Positions 31,834 through 42,256 of a stretch of 64,000 bases of DNA are shown in pieces. Source of the stretch: Brevibacterium epidermidis NBRC 14811 (GTDB lineage Bacteria > Actinomycetota > Actinomycetes > Actinomycetales > Brevibacteriaceae). The DNA lies in contig NZ_BCSJ01000011.1 of NCBI RefSeq assembly GCF_001570805.1, positions 62,001 to 126,000 on the forward strand, read 5' to 3'. Position numbers and translations under genes: made by a program. Numbering within the stretch: the first letter of the stretch is position 1; each line of letters begins with the position of its first letter. A model generated the notes under the pieces. It was not told where the DNA came from, did not search any database, and was given only the letters and a program-made list of their open reading frames with translations.

Positions 31834-32370
31834 ATGCGCGGACCGATAGTGCTGTTCGCCTCCTGGGCTCTCCACGATGCTGAGGAGGCACTGACCTTCC
31901 CTGCGTCGGCGGACTATATCGCCGACCTCACGGGAGTCGACGTTGTGCGGATGACGACGAAGCAGAGCGTGGCTGCGATCGGACTGGTCGGTGCCGCGCT
32001 CGCCGCTGCCGGAATCTGCGGGGTGCGAACGCGGGGTGGCTCTCGGTTCTATCGGTCGTCTGTCGCCGGTCTCGAAACCCACGTGTTCACTCATCTGCTC
32101 TCGGCAGCGGTGGCCCGCCGCTACACCTCGGGGGTGATCACGGCAGTGCCGGTCATGTGGCCGGGCGCCGCATACGCTCGACGAGAGCTCGCTTCGCTCG
32201 GCAAACCGCTGACAGCCGCTGACTGGCGGTTGGGAGCACCGACTATGGGCGCGGTGGCGTTGGCCGCTCACATACTCGTCCGCATCGACTGGTTGTCCCT
32301 GCTCAGAAGTCGAAGGAGTCGTCCCCGGCGGTTGCGGGGCTGCGCAGCCTCTGCAGATGCAGATGCCTGA
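31834..32370 (+). CDS. HXXEE domain membrane protein
   Basis: A 178-aa integral membrane protein. The N-terminus carries H14-D-A-E17-E18 in ALHDAEEALTFP, the HXXEE signature. Three to four hydrophobic helices follow. Function of the family is unknown. ATG 31834 follows AAAGG. The last 23 codons overlap the convergent YrhK-like gene and encode an Arg-rich then Ala/Asp tail (SRRSRPRRLRGCAASADADA), so the natural end may have been extended. Confidence 0.75.
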   Translation: MRGPIVLFASWALHDAEEALTFPASADYIADLTGVDVVRMTTKQSVAAIGLVGAALAAAGICGVRTRGGSRFYRSSVAGLETHVFTHLLSAAVARRYTSGVITAVPVMWPGAAYARRELASLGKPLTAADWRLGAPTMGAVALAAHILVRIDWLSLLRSRRSRPRRLRGCAASADADA

Positions 32371-32590
32371 CGAGACGGATGACCGGGCGAATGAGCATCT
32401 CGACACTGCCGATGACGAACAGCCACGTTCCCGTATAGGTCAGTGAGTCAGAGAAGAACATGAAGCTGCCGATGAGGAACCACAGCCCGATGAGCACATC
32501 ATTGGCGATGCTGATGACCTGGTAGCGCTGTCGGATAACGAGTTCTTCCCGCCCGATGCGCAGATGAATGTCCCGATTGCCCTCAGCCAT
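32303..32590 (-). CDS. YrhK-like small membrane protein
   Basis: A 95-aa protein with YrhK-domain features: LRIGREELVIRQRYQVISIANDVLIGLWFLIGS, then FFSDSLTYTGTWLFVIGSVEMLIRPVIRLVRHLHL. Two hydrophobic helices. Start ATG 32590 after GAGAGGACA. The 3' end lies over the last 68 bp of the opposite-strand HXXEE gene. Confidence 0.75.
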   Translation of the reverse strand: MAEGNRDIHLRIGREELVIRQRYQVISIANDVLIGLWFLIGSFMFFSDSLTYTGTWLFVIGSVEMLIRPVIRLVRHLHLQRLRSPATAGDDSFDF

Positions 32591-32703
32591 CGCTCTGTCC
32601 TCTCCCACTGGGTCCTTCTTACCGCGAGCCTAATGCCGCAGCCCGGAAGCGGACGCCGATCAGCAATGAATCTCGTGTCAGTGCCTGCATCTACCGTGAG
32701 GAC

Positions 32704-33345
32704 ATGGATCAGAACTCGCACTCATTCGATTCCCATAGCATCGAGGAGCTCGACCATCAGCCGCCGATGCCATGGGATCAGCTGCTTACCGCCATCCGCC
32801 GGTCCCCGCACCTGTCCGCCGTCGAGGCAGCCCGCATCGCACAGAGCCAGTCTGGCGCCTCAGTCGATGTTCTCAGTCCGCTGCCTGCGTCGGGCGCACC
32901 TACCTGGGACGGAGTGCACACAGTCATCAATACACTGCAGCGGAAGGATCTGCTGCCGGACCACCTTCCGCAGACGCGCAGCGCCTCCGTCATGCTGACC
33001 CACCTGCTCACCGAACTCGCGCTCAGCATCTCCGGCCATCGCAGACCACGGCCTGATCTCGGAGCGGCTTCGGCCGAGTCGAAGGCCGAGGCCGCCCAGG
33101 CGCGCTTCGAAACCGAATGCATCACCTGGGTCATCGCCGGACGACTCGGGGTGAGGGCCGCCGCGACGGGGTCGCTCAAGGGCTACCTCAAACACGACGA
33201 CCTCATACCCGAGTTCTCCCGGGACCGCGTGCTGCAGACGGTCGACACGATCGAAGACCTCTTCGGCGGTGCGCTCGCTTTCGGAGCCGTGATCCGAGAA
33301 GAGACACCCAGTCTGTTCGAACTCGACATGAGTCTGGCTGTCTGA
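32704..33345 (+). CDS. Hypothetical protein (213 aa)
   Basis: Not recognised. A soluble, helical protein: acidic N-terminus (MDQNSHSFDSHSIEELDHQPP), a Ser/Pro-rich linker, then helices (SVMLTHLLTELALSISG, FETECITWVIAGRLGV, YLKHDDLIPEFSRDRVLQTVDTIEDL). The segment from about residue 138 to 200 faintly recalls the C-terminal helical part of ArdC-type proteins, but no HExxH zinc motif is present. Probably a genuine lineage-specific gene. Confidence 0.5.
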   Translation: MDQNSHSFDSHSIEELDHQPPMPWDQLLTAIRRSPHLSAVEAARIAQSQSGASVDVLSPLPASGAPTWDGVHTVINTLQRKDLLPDHLPQTRSASVMLTHLLTELALSISGHRRPRPDLGAASAESKAEAAQARFETECITWVIAGRLGVRAAATGSLKGYLKHDDLIPEFSRDRVLQTVDTIEDLFGGALAFGAVIREETPSLFELDMSLAV

Positions 33346-33396
33346 ACCCTGTCAAATCGTCCTCAACCCTAGTGATCGAACACCCACTGGAGAAGA

Positions 33397-33978
33397 ATGG
33401 CCACCATGTCCACCTCACCGCAGCGTTGGAGCATTGCCACGGTTTACCCCGATATGTGGGTCGATCCCGACGACGATCCCCGCAACACCGACGGGCACAG
33501 TCCCGGCGGAGAACGCGCCACACTGCTCAGCTACCTGCACGACTACCGGCTGACTCTTGATCTGAAATGTCAGGGACTCACTCTTGAGCAGATGATGATG
33601 CTCTCCGTCCCGCCGTCGACGATGTCATTGCTCGGGCTGGTCCGACACCTGACCGAAGTGGAGAGAGACTGGCGGAACTGGATCACTGAAGGCGAGTCCG
33701 AGCCACTGATCTATGGGAGCTTGGACGCTGCATTCGATCTCAGCGATATTTCGCCCCACCCTGACGAGGCCGTCCTCACTGAAGCCTTCGACCGACTCGA
33801 ACAGGAGCAGGAAGCCACCGACACCGAAGTCAGCAGACACGCTGACCTCGGAACACACGTCGGCCGTGAAGACATTGCGGTGCGAGAATTCCTTGTCCAC
33901 CGCATCGAAGAATATGCCCGCCACTGTGGTCACGCCGATCTGCTGCGCGAATGCATCGACGGCAGAACCGGACAATAG
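33397..33978 (+). CDS. DinB/DUF664 family protein
   Basis: A 193-aa four-helix protein: ERATLLSYLHDYRLTLDLKCQGL, SMSLLGLVRHLTEVERDWRNWI (His in LVRHLTEVE) and REFLVHRIEEYARHCGHADLLRE with the last His pair, the DUF664 DinB pattern. A small-thiol-dependent transferase is possible; actinobacterial relatives use mycothiol. Followed 14 bp later by a VOC gene, likely the same transcript. Confidence 0.8.
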   Translation: MATMSTSPQRWSIATVYPDMWVDPDDDPRNTDGHSPGGERATLLSYLHDYRLTLDLKCQGLTLEQMMMLSVPPSTMSLLGLVRHLTEVERDWRNWITEGESEPLIYGSLDAAFDLSDISPHPDEAVLTEAFDRLEQEQEATDTEVSRHADLGTHVGREDIAVREFLVHRIEEYARHCGHADLLRECIDGRTGQ

Positions 33979-33992
33979 GAAGTCAGAAGACA

Positions 33993-34454
33993 ATGAGCCG
34001 AACAGTCCAGATCACCGTCGACTGCCACGACCCCGAAAAGCTCGCCCGCTTCTGGGCCGAAGCACTCGGCTACACCATTCCAGGCCCTCCGGGAGTACAA
34101 CTCGGTGACGACGAAGACCCGATGGCTGCCTGGAAGGAATTCATCGCCGACCTCGGAATCGAACTCGGACCTGAGGACATGCGTGCCGCGATCGAGGACC
34201 CGGAACAGGTCGGTCCCCGTCTCTTCTTCCAGACAGTGCCCGAACCCAAATCAGTGAAGAACCGTCTGCACCTCGACGTCCGTACTGCGCCCGAACTCGA
34301 CGGAGATGAGCGGATGGACGTACTCGAAACCGAATGCAGCCGACTTATGAAACTAGGCGGAACCCGGCTGCGCCGAACCGATCCGGACCCACCGTTGGAA
34401 CGAGGATTCATTGTCATGGCCGACCCCGAAGGCAACGAATTCTGCCTTGACTGA
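33993..34454 (+). CDS. VOC family protein (glyoxalase-like)
   Basis: A 153-aa protein: VQITVDCHDPEKLARFWAEALGY, LFFQTVPEPKSVKNRLHLDVRTAP and FIVMADPEGNEFCLD, the glyoxalase_6 layout common in actinobacteria. Substrate unknown. Second gene after the DinB-like protein. Confidence 0.85.
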   Translation: MSRTVQITVDCHDPEKLARFWAEALGYTIPGPPGVQLGDDEDPMAAWKEFIADLGIELGPEDMRAAIEDPEQVGPRLFFQTVPEPKSVKNRLHLDVRTAPELDGDERMDVLETECSRLMKLGGTRLRRTDPDPPLERGFIVMADPEGNEFCLD

Positions 34455-34470
34455 CCACCCGAATCGCGTG

Positions 34471-34510
34471 CCTGACCAGATGAGATTGTTCTCAGAAACC
34501 ACTGGTCAGG
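34471..34510. terminator. Inverted repeat after the DinB-VOC pair
   Basis: CCTGACCAG (34471-34479) and CTGGTCAGG (34502-34510) form a perfect 9-bp stem with a 22-base loop, 17 bp after the VOC stop. No T-run follows; it could be a terminator or an operator of the lipoprotein gene 27 bp further on. Confidence 0.45.
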
Positions 34511-34536
34511 AGCTTTCGCTTGCTAGCGTGGCAACT

Positions 34537-35226
34537 ATGAAGACGAATCGCATGGCAATGAGTACAGTGGCAGGACTTGCGGCACTCGCTCTCGGCCTGG
34601 CCGGGTGCGGCGGAAGTGATTCCGGAAACGGAACCGATGAGGCTCAGAACTCGCCCGCGGCAAGCGAAATGGCCCCGGCCGGCTCCGCCGAAGACGACGA
34701 CCAGAACGAGGATGCCGACGACAACGGTGATGACAAGGACGATGAGACGAAATCGGCCGAGGACTCGTCCGGCCAGGGCTTGAGCGCCGATGCCGACTTG
34801 AGCAAGGAATCGCCGGCGATCAGTGCCGAAGACGCGATCAAGAAAGCGGAGAAGAAGGTCGGAGGCGGAACCGTTCACAGCATCGAACTCGACTGGGACG
34901 ATGACGATCAGGCCTGGCAGTACGAAGTGTCCGTCCTCGACGGCAAAACCGACCACGACGTCGAGATCGATGCCGAAACCGGCAAGGTCGTCCACGATGA
35001 CAAGGACGATACCGATGACAAAGAGAAGGCCATCGACCTCAACGATCCGATGACCTTCGACGACGCCCTCAAGCGTGCGCAGAAGAAATCCGATGGAAAG
35101 CTCGTGAGCTGGAAGCTCGAATTCGACGACGGCAAGCAGGAGTATCAGTTCGACTTCGAGAAGGACGGCGAAGACACGGAAGTCACCGTCGACACCAATT
35201 CCAAGCGAGTGAGCGTCGATGACTGA
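34537..35226 (+). CDS. Lipoprotein with two PepSY domains
   Basis: A 229-aa lipoprotein: lipobox LGLAGC with Cys about residue 23, then an extremely acidic linker (SAEDDDQNEDADDNGDDKDD). Two PepSY units follow: SAEDAIKKAEKKVGGGTVHSIELDWDDD...VEIDAETGKVVHD and TFDDALKRAQKKSDGKLVSWKLEFDDG...VTVDTNSKRVSVDD. PepSY lipoproteins are thought to inhibit or bind proteases, or to bind metal; the acidity would suit cations. The last 8 bp overlap the thymidine kinase start. Confidence 0.88.
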   Translation: MKTNRMAMSTVAGLAALALGLAGCGGSDSGNGTDEAQNSPAASEMAPAGSAEDDDQNEDADDNGDDKDDETKSAEDSSGQGLSADADLSKESPAISAEDAIKKAEKKVGGGTVHSIELDWDDDDQAWQYEVSVLDGKTDHDVEIDAETGKVVHDDKDDTDDKEKAIDLNDPMTFDDALKRAQKKSDGKLVSWKLEFDDGKQEYQFDFEKDGEDTEVTVDTNSKRVSVDD

Positions 35227-35848
35227 TACCGGCCGCCTCACGGTCATCGCCGGGCCCATGTTCTCCGGAAAATCCGAAGAGCTCATGCGCAGGGTCCGGC
35301 GGGCCACGATCGCCGAAATCGATGTCCTCGTCGTGTCCCACTCTCTCGACACCCGTTCGGACATCTCCACGATCACCTCCCACACCGGGGTGAATATTCC
35401 CGCTGTGCCGCTCGGCGACGTCTCGTCCATCGCCGAGGCGGCCCGACAGAAGGACTATGACCTCATCGCCATCGATGAGGCGCAGTTCTTCGGCCCGGAA
35501 CTCATCCCTACAGTCGACGAATTCCTCCACCAGGGGATCGGCGTCATCGTCGAAGGACTGTGCGTGACTTTTGACGGGCAGCCGTTCGAACCGCTGCCCA
35601 GCTTCATGGCTGTCGCCGAAGAGGTCCTCAGACTCACTGCAGTCTGCACCGTCTGCGGGAAAGACGCTGTGTTCCACCAACGCCTGGAGCAGACAGAGAG
35701 CCAGATCGATTCAAACTCCGCGACGAGCGCCCAGGCCCCCGCTTCGACTCTTGCTGCGACCGCGATCGATGCCAGCCACATCGGTGGACTGGATACCTAT
35801 GTCGCTCGCTGTCGGCAGCACTTCACCGGCGGCAGTCAGGAAGCTTAG
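35219..35848 (+). CDS. tdk: Thymidine kinase (type II)
   Basis: A 209-aa enzyme: P-loop AGPMFSGKSEELMRRVRRA (11-29), Walker B-like LIAIDEAQFFG with the catalytic Glu, EGLCVTFDGQPFEPL, and the zinc cysteines CTVCGKDA (TVCG). The later Cys pair of the lasso region is not obvious; only one Cys (VARCRQ) remains. It phosphorylates thymidine for salvage. Between the zinc module and the C-terminus is a Ser/Ala-rich insert (SNSATSAQAPASTLAAT). Overlaps the lipoprotein gene by 8 bp. Confidence 0.9.
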   Translation: MTDTGRLTVIAGPMFSGKSEELMRRVRRATIAEIDVLVVSHSLDTRSDISTITSHTGVNIPAVPLGDVSSIAEAARQKDYDLIAIDEAQFFGPELIPTVDEFLHQGIGVIVEGLCVTFDGQPFEPLPSFMAVAEEVLRLTAVCTVCGKDAVFHQRLEQTESQIDSNSATSAQAPASTLAATAIDASHIGGLDTYVARCRQHFTGGSQEA

Positions 35849-36489
35849 TCGTCGATGCTGTTCCAGACCTCACGCCAGATCCGTGCGAGATCCGGAATCT
35901 GATAATGAGCGTTGAGCCCGCTCGGCTGCGGAACCACATGCAGTGCCACATCGGCAGGCCATCTCTCGATCAGCGTCGTATCCTGCCGACCGAGCTGAGC
36001 CTTCGGCAGCCGGTAGCCGGTACGGAACGCTGTGATCCCGGCAATCGCGACCGCACGAGGTCGGATATCGGCAAGACGGTCAATGAGGTGAGCCGCAGAC
36101 TCACGCAGCTCCTGCCGGGAGAGTTCGTCGGCACGGACGGTGGCTCGCCCGATGAGGTTCGTCAGTCCGATTCCGCGTTTGAGCAGCTGCAGTTCATCCG
36201 CGGGATCGAGTCCACACGAGGCATCGACCTGGTGATCGGTGAGACCCGCCTGATGCAGAGACGGCCAGAAACGGTTGCCGGGACGCGCGAACGGTGCATT
36301 CACCGCCGCTGTCCACAGCCCCGGGTTGATGCCGACGATGAGCATCTTCAACCCGGAAGAATCGGATGGCAGGATATCGTCGATCGCATTCGGATCATCC
36401 GTCGCGAACGCCGCAAGGTCGTCCTTGGTCGGTTTGCGGCCGCCCAGAGGGGATGGCCGACGGTTGCTGACGAAGTTGTCCTCACTCAC
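35845..36489 (-). CDS. mug: Mismatch-specific uracil-DNA glycosylase (Mug family)
   Basis: A 214-aa glycosylase: MLIVGINPGLWTAAVNAPFARPGNRFWPSL holds the NPG active-site motif, GIGLTNLIGRATVRADEL follows, and VVPQPSGLNAHY contains the NPS-like minor-groove motif (here QPSGLN). It excises uracil or ethenocytosine from mispairs. GTG 36489 was chosen; the longer open frame looks untranslated. Its stop codon overlaps the tdk stop (35845 vs 35848), so the pair is convergent. Confidence 0.88.
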   Translation of the reverse strand: MSEDNFVSNRRPSPLGGRKPTKDDLAAFATDDPNAIDDILPSDSSGLKMLIVGINPGLWTAAVNAPFARPGNRFWPSLHQAGLTDHQVDASCGLDPADELQLLKRGIGLTNLIGRATVRADELSRQELRESAAHLIDRLADIRPRAVAIAGITAFRTGYRLPKAQLGRQDTTLIERWPADVALHVVPQPSGLNAHYQIPDLARIWREVWNSIDD

Positions 36490-36512
36490 ATCTTTCACAC
36501 TACCGTCGTACC

Positions 36513-37028
36513 ATGAGCCACGAACATGTGACCCCACGCGCCGGAGAATCCGCCCCCTTCCACTTCGACGACCGATGGATCGTCGATGCCGGAATCGATC
36601 GAGTGTGGGCGGTTCTGGAACGAGTCGATGAGTGGCCCGGGTGGTGGTCGGGGCTGACCGCCGCGGAACGGATCGAGACCGGACCTGGTGGTGTTGATGC
36701 CGAGGATCTGTCTGTGACAACCGGCAGCCGAGCCCGCCTGCTGGTCCGCGCTCCGATCGGATGGTCGCTGCGCTTCACCATCGAGGTCGAAGAGGTCGAA
36801 GCACCCCAGCTCATCCGGTTCCAGTCGGAGGGCGATCTGCGCGGCGAGGGCCGATGGACGTTGACCGCTTCCGAAGGGGTGACGGCCATCGATGCGATGT
36901 GGTGCGTGACGACGAACAGAACCCTGATCAGGGCGATGCGACCGCTGTCGGGACTCATGCACGCGCTTGTGATGCGAGCCGGCGAACGCGGACTCGGGCG
37001 GCGACTGTCGGGACAGGGCTGTCACTGA
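36513..37028 (+). CDS. SRPBCC family protein
   Basis: A 171-aa START-like protein: FHFDDRWIVDAGIDRVWAVLERVDEWPGWWSGL, the polyketide-cyclase/dehydrase opening, then IGWSLRFTIEVEEVEAPQLIRFQSEGDLRGEGRWTL. It binds or acts on a hydrophobic ligand. Divergent from the Mug gene with only 23 bp between, so their promoters must overlap. A long stem-loop follows the stop. Confidence 0.8.
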   Translation: MSHEHVTPRAGESAPFHFDDRWIVDAGIDRVWAVLERVDEWPGWWSGLTAAERIETGPGGVDAEDLSVTTGSRARLLVRAPIGWSLRFTIEVEEVEAPQLIRFQSEGDLRGEGRWTLTASEGVTAIDAMWCVTTNRTLIRAMRPLSGLMHALVMRAGERGLGRRLSGQGCH

Positions 37029-37037
37029 TCCGAACTC

Positions 37038-37078
37038 CTCAGGTCACGCGAAACTCGAAAATGCCGCCGCCGGTGACG

Positions 37079-37105
<27 letters not shown>
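37038..37105. terminator. Long stem-loop between convergent genes
   Basis: CTCAGGTCACGCGAAACTCG and AAAAT pair with ATTTTCGAGTTTCGCG and TGGCCTGAG at the other side: 25-bp arms with one mismatch and an 18-base loop. The right arm covers the last codons of thiF (stop 37079-37081), so it can end transcription from both sides. Confidence 0.75.
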
Positions 37106-39336
<2,231 letters not shown>

Positions 39337-39340
<4 letters not shown>

Positions 39341-40518
39341 GAAATTCTCCTCATCGAGTGGGCAGTGGCGTGGTTCGTGTGGTCAGTGGAGTGGTCGGTA
39401 GTGAAGCGGTGTGGGGAGACGGACTCGAGGGCCCCGTCAGGCAGCCAGTTGGTAGCGGTGCCCACGGTGAGTTCGGCTCCGAGCCTTCCGCCGAACGGGG
39501 CCAAGAGGAGGCCGTGCCGGAAATACCCGGTACTGACGACGCAGCCGGGATCGATGCGCCCGATCATCGGCAGGTCGTCGGGAGAACCGGGCCGGGCGCG
39601 GGTGGTGATATCGGTGATCTCCGCGTCGAGGATGCCCGGGACCAAACGCTGCCCGTCAGCGAGCAGCCGGTGGATCGCCCCCGCGGGGGTTCCGGAGAGT
39701 CCGTCTTCCCGAGAACTGGCACCGAGCACGATCTCGCCATCGGGACGAGGCACCAGGTAAACGGAGCGGCCGTTGACCAGCCCGCGGATGGTGCGAGTCA
39801 GCAGGGGAGTCGCCTCGGCAGGGGCTCGCAGTCTCAGGACATCGCCCCAGACCTCACGGATCGGCAGCTGCGGGGCACCAACGATCTCGTTGGCGGAGCT
39901 GCCGGCGCAGAGGATCACCTGATCGGCGGCCAACCGGCGACCATCGCTCAATTCGACGCCCTTGGTCGCACCACCGTCCTTGAGCAGCTCGGCAACCTCG
40001 TGACGAATGAGGGAAGACCCTGAATCAGCGGTCAGTGCGGACAGCAGAGCCGTGGAGACCCGACGCGGGTCGATCGACCGATCACCGGGAATGTCCACGG
40101 CCCCGGCCACGGCAGGAGAGAGCGACGGTTCGATCCGGCGGGCAGCGCTGCCGGTGATGAGTTCCGTGGCGGAACCGGACTGCGATTGTGCTTCGCGCAG
40201 CTCCCGCAGCGCCTGCAGATCGGCTCGGTCACCAGCGCACACCAGCGTTCCGGCATCCGTGAAGCCGAGATCGGCTGCGGCAGCGCTCGCCACCTCGGCA
40301 GCGAACTCCGGGTACATCTGCGCCGAGGTCTGCATCAACGGGTACAGGGGAGTCTGCCCCCAGACCACCTCGGCGGCGGGGGCGATCATCCCCGCAGCAG
40401 CATGGCTCGCCCCCAGCGCGGGGGCAGGATCGATGATGGTGACTTCGGCACCGAGGCGGCGCAGATACCAAGCCGTGGACAGGCCGATGATCCCGGCGCC
40501 GACGACAATGACGTTCAA
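39337..40518 (-). CDS. thiO: Glycine oxidase ThiO
   Basis: A 393-aa FAD oxidase: NVIVVGAGIIGLSTAWYLRRLG (FAD-binding GxGxxG), VTIIDPAPALGASHAAAGMIAPAAEV, and the C-terminal RPGSPDDLPMIGRI...GYFRHGLLLAPFGGRLGAEL. It oxidises glycine to dehydroglycine for ThiG. The start is TTG 40518: GGAGGGAG lies five bases upstream, and upstream codons belong to the riboswitch. First gene of the thi operon, controlled by the TPP aptamer. Confidence 0.92.
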
Positions 40519-40523
40519 AGCTT

Positions 40524-40607
40524 CTCCCTCCGGCGGCATGATCCGCATCAGGTCTGACGGTCGGCTCTTACGCCCTCTCAGCCTCGTTGGGAGGCTCCCG
40601 CGAACTC
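40524..40607 (-). promoter_or_regulatory. TPP riboswitch (thi-box)
   Basis: On the minus strand: GCGGGAGCCTCC, then GAGGCTGAGAGGGC (CUGAGA core), then ACCTGATGCGGATCATGCCG and GGAGGGA, matching the TPP aptamer order (CGGGGUGCC, CUGAGA, ACCUGAUCUGGAUAAUGCCAGCG, AGGGA). The 3' GGAGGGA is also the ribosome-binding site of thiO, so TPP binding probably blocks translation start. Confidence 0.92.
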
Positions 40608-40616
40608 CTCTACTCT

Positions 40617-41306
40617 ATGACCATGACCACACAGATGCCACCGCGCACCGCAGTACGGCAGACGAAGAGAGCCTGGAGAGAGGCCCGATTGGCTGAAGCC
40701 TCGCTCTACCTGTGCACCGATGCCAGGACCGCCCAAGGCGACCTCGCGGAGTTCCTCGACGCCGCCTTTCGTGGGGGAGCCGACATCATCCAACTGAGGG
40801 ACAAGAAGCTCGAAGCCCGTGCCGAGATCGCTGCGTTGGAGGTCCTCAAAGATGCCGCCGCCCGCCACGGCAAACTGTTCTCCGTCAATGACCGCGCCGA
40901 CGTCGCGCTCCTCACCGACGCCGATGTCTTCCACGTCGGCCAAGGAGACCTCACCAGCGGACAGGCCAGGGCCGTGCTCGGCCCCGATGTCCTCCTCGGC
41001 CGCTCCACGCATTCCCTCGAGCAGGCGCTCGCCGCCGAGGCGGACCCGGAGACCGACTATTTCTGCGTCGGGCCGGTCTGGGAAACCCCGACGAAGCCCG
41101 GCCGTGCTGCCGTGGGCACGGCGCTGCTGAGCGCCACAGCCGCCGAGGCGACCAAACCGTGGTTCGCCATCGGCGGGATCGCGGCGGGCGAGAGGTTGGA
41201 CGCGGTCCGGAAGGCGGGTGCGAACCGTGCGGTCGTCGTCCGTGCGATAACCTCGGCTGAGGATCCCGCGGCGGCCGCTCGGGAGCTCAAGGAGGAGTTG
41301 AGATGA
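40617..41306 (+). CDS. thiE: Thiamine-phosphate synthase ThiE
   Basis: A 229-aa TIM-barrel enzyme: [34 protein letters not shown], the substrate-binding QLRDK motif, then [61 protein letters not shown] and VVVRAITSA. It couples the thiazole and pyrimidine phosphates. Start ATG 40617 or 40623; TACTCT immediately upstream could be a -10 box for a leaderless transcript from 40623. The riboswitch does not act on this strand. Its stop overlaps the panE start. Confidence 0.92.
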   Translation: MTMTTQMPPRTAVRQTKRAWREARLAEASLYLCTDARTAQGDLAEFLDAAFRGGADIIQLRDKKLEARAEIAALEVLKDAAARHGKLFSVNDRADVALLTDADVFHVGQGDLTSGQARAVLGPDVLLGRSTHSLEQALAAEADPETDYFCVGPVWETPTKPGRAAVGTALLSATAAEATKPWFAIGGIAAGERLDAVRKAGANRAVVVRAITSAEDPAAAARELKEELR

Positions 41307-42256
41307 CCGAAGCAGCTGACAGCACAGTCGACGGAGCCGACCTGTCGATTCTCATCGCCGGGGCAGGCGCCACCGGCGGAGCCTTCGGCACCTATCTGCT
41401 CGAGGCCGGACGCGATGTCACGTTCCTGCTGCGGCAGGCCCGGGCGGCGAAGGTCCGCGAAGAGGGACTGCGCTTCACTGCTCCCGATGCTGATCGGACG
41501 AATCAGGTCGAGGTCATCACGGCCGAGGAACTCAGTGCCGCACCACAGACCTTCGACCTCGTCATCGTCGCGGTCAAAGCCGGCGGCCTCGATTCGGTCA
41601 TCGACGACATTGCACCGGCAGTGGGCGAGCAGACGTTGATCATTCCGTTCCTCAACGGCATGGCTCAGATCGAGAAGCTGGAGAGCAGATATCCCGGGCA
41701 GGTGCTCGGCGGATTCGTCAAGATCGTCGGCACCATCAGAGACGGAGCTGTCGTTCAGCTGACGAACATGGCCGTGATGACCATCGGCGATCTCCAAGGT
41801 GCAGACGTGCCCGCACGAATCGCCGAGGCCCTTGATGTGCCCGGGTTCAAACTCCAGACCGTTGCTGGAATCATCGACGGGCTGTGGGAGAAGTGGACCT
41901 TCATTGCCGCGGCAGGAGTCGTCACCTGCCTGTTCCGCGCACCGGTCGGAGCAATCATGGAAGCTGGTGGCCGGTCGCATGTGCACACCATCGTCGATGA
42001 ACTCGAAGCGGTGGCTGCAGCGGCCGGACACCCGGTGTCAGAGGCCTCCCACGCCATGACGCTGAAGATGCTCACCGAGGACGGTTCGGCCTTCACCTCA
42101 TCCCTCTACCGGGACGTGTCGGCCGGATTGCCGAGCGAAACGGAGCACATCCTCGGCGATCTGGCGGCAAAGGCAGAGGAGCTGGGAGTCGCGACTCCGC
42201 TGCTCGACCTCACACTTGTGCAGCTGCGAGCAGGCGAAGCCCAGAAGCGGCCCTGA
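41303..42256 (+). CDS. panE: 2-dehydropantoate 2-reductase family (PanE-like)
   Basis: A 317-aa protein: [30 protein letters not shown] (NADP-binding), [31 protein letters not shown] with the Asn-Gly, [19 protein letters not shown] with the catalytic Lys, and [21 protein letters not shown]. It reduces ketopantoate to pantoate for coenzyme A, or acts on a related 2-keto acid. It begins within thiE (ATGA overlap), so the two vitamin genes are coupled. The last 47 bp overlap the convergent fusion gene. Confidence 0.85.
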   Translation: MTEAADSTVDGADLSILIAGAGATGGAFGTYLLEAGRDVTFLLRQARAAKVREEGLRFTAPDADRTNQVEVITAEELSAAPQTFDLVIVAVKAGGLDSVIDDIAPAVGEQTLIIPFLNGMAQIEKLESRYPGQVLGGFVKIVGTIRDGAVVQLTNMAVMTIGDLQGADVPARIAEALDVPGFKLQTVAGIIDGLWEKWTFIAAAGVVTCLFRAPVGAIMEAGGRSHVHTIVDELEAVAAAAGHPVSEASHAMTLKMLTEDGSAFTSSLYRDVSAGLPSETEHILGDLAAKAEELGVATPLLDLTLVQLRAGEAQKRP

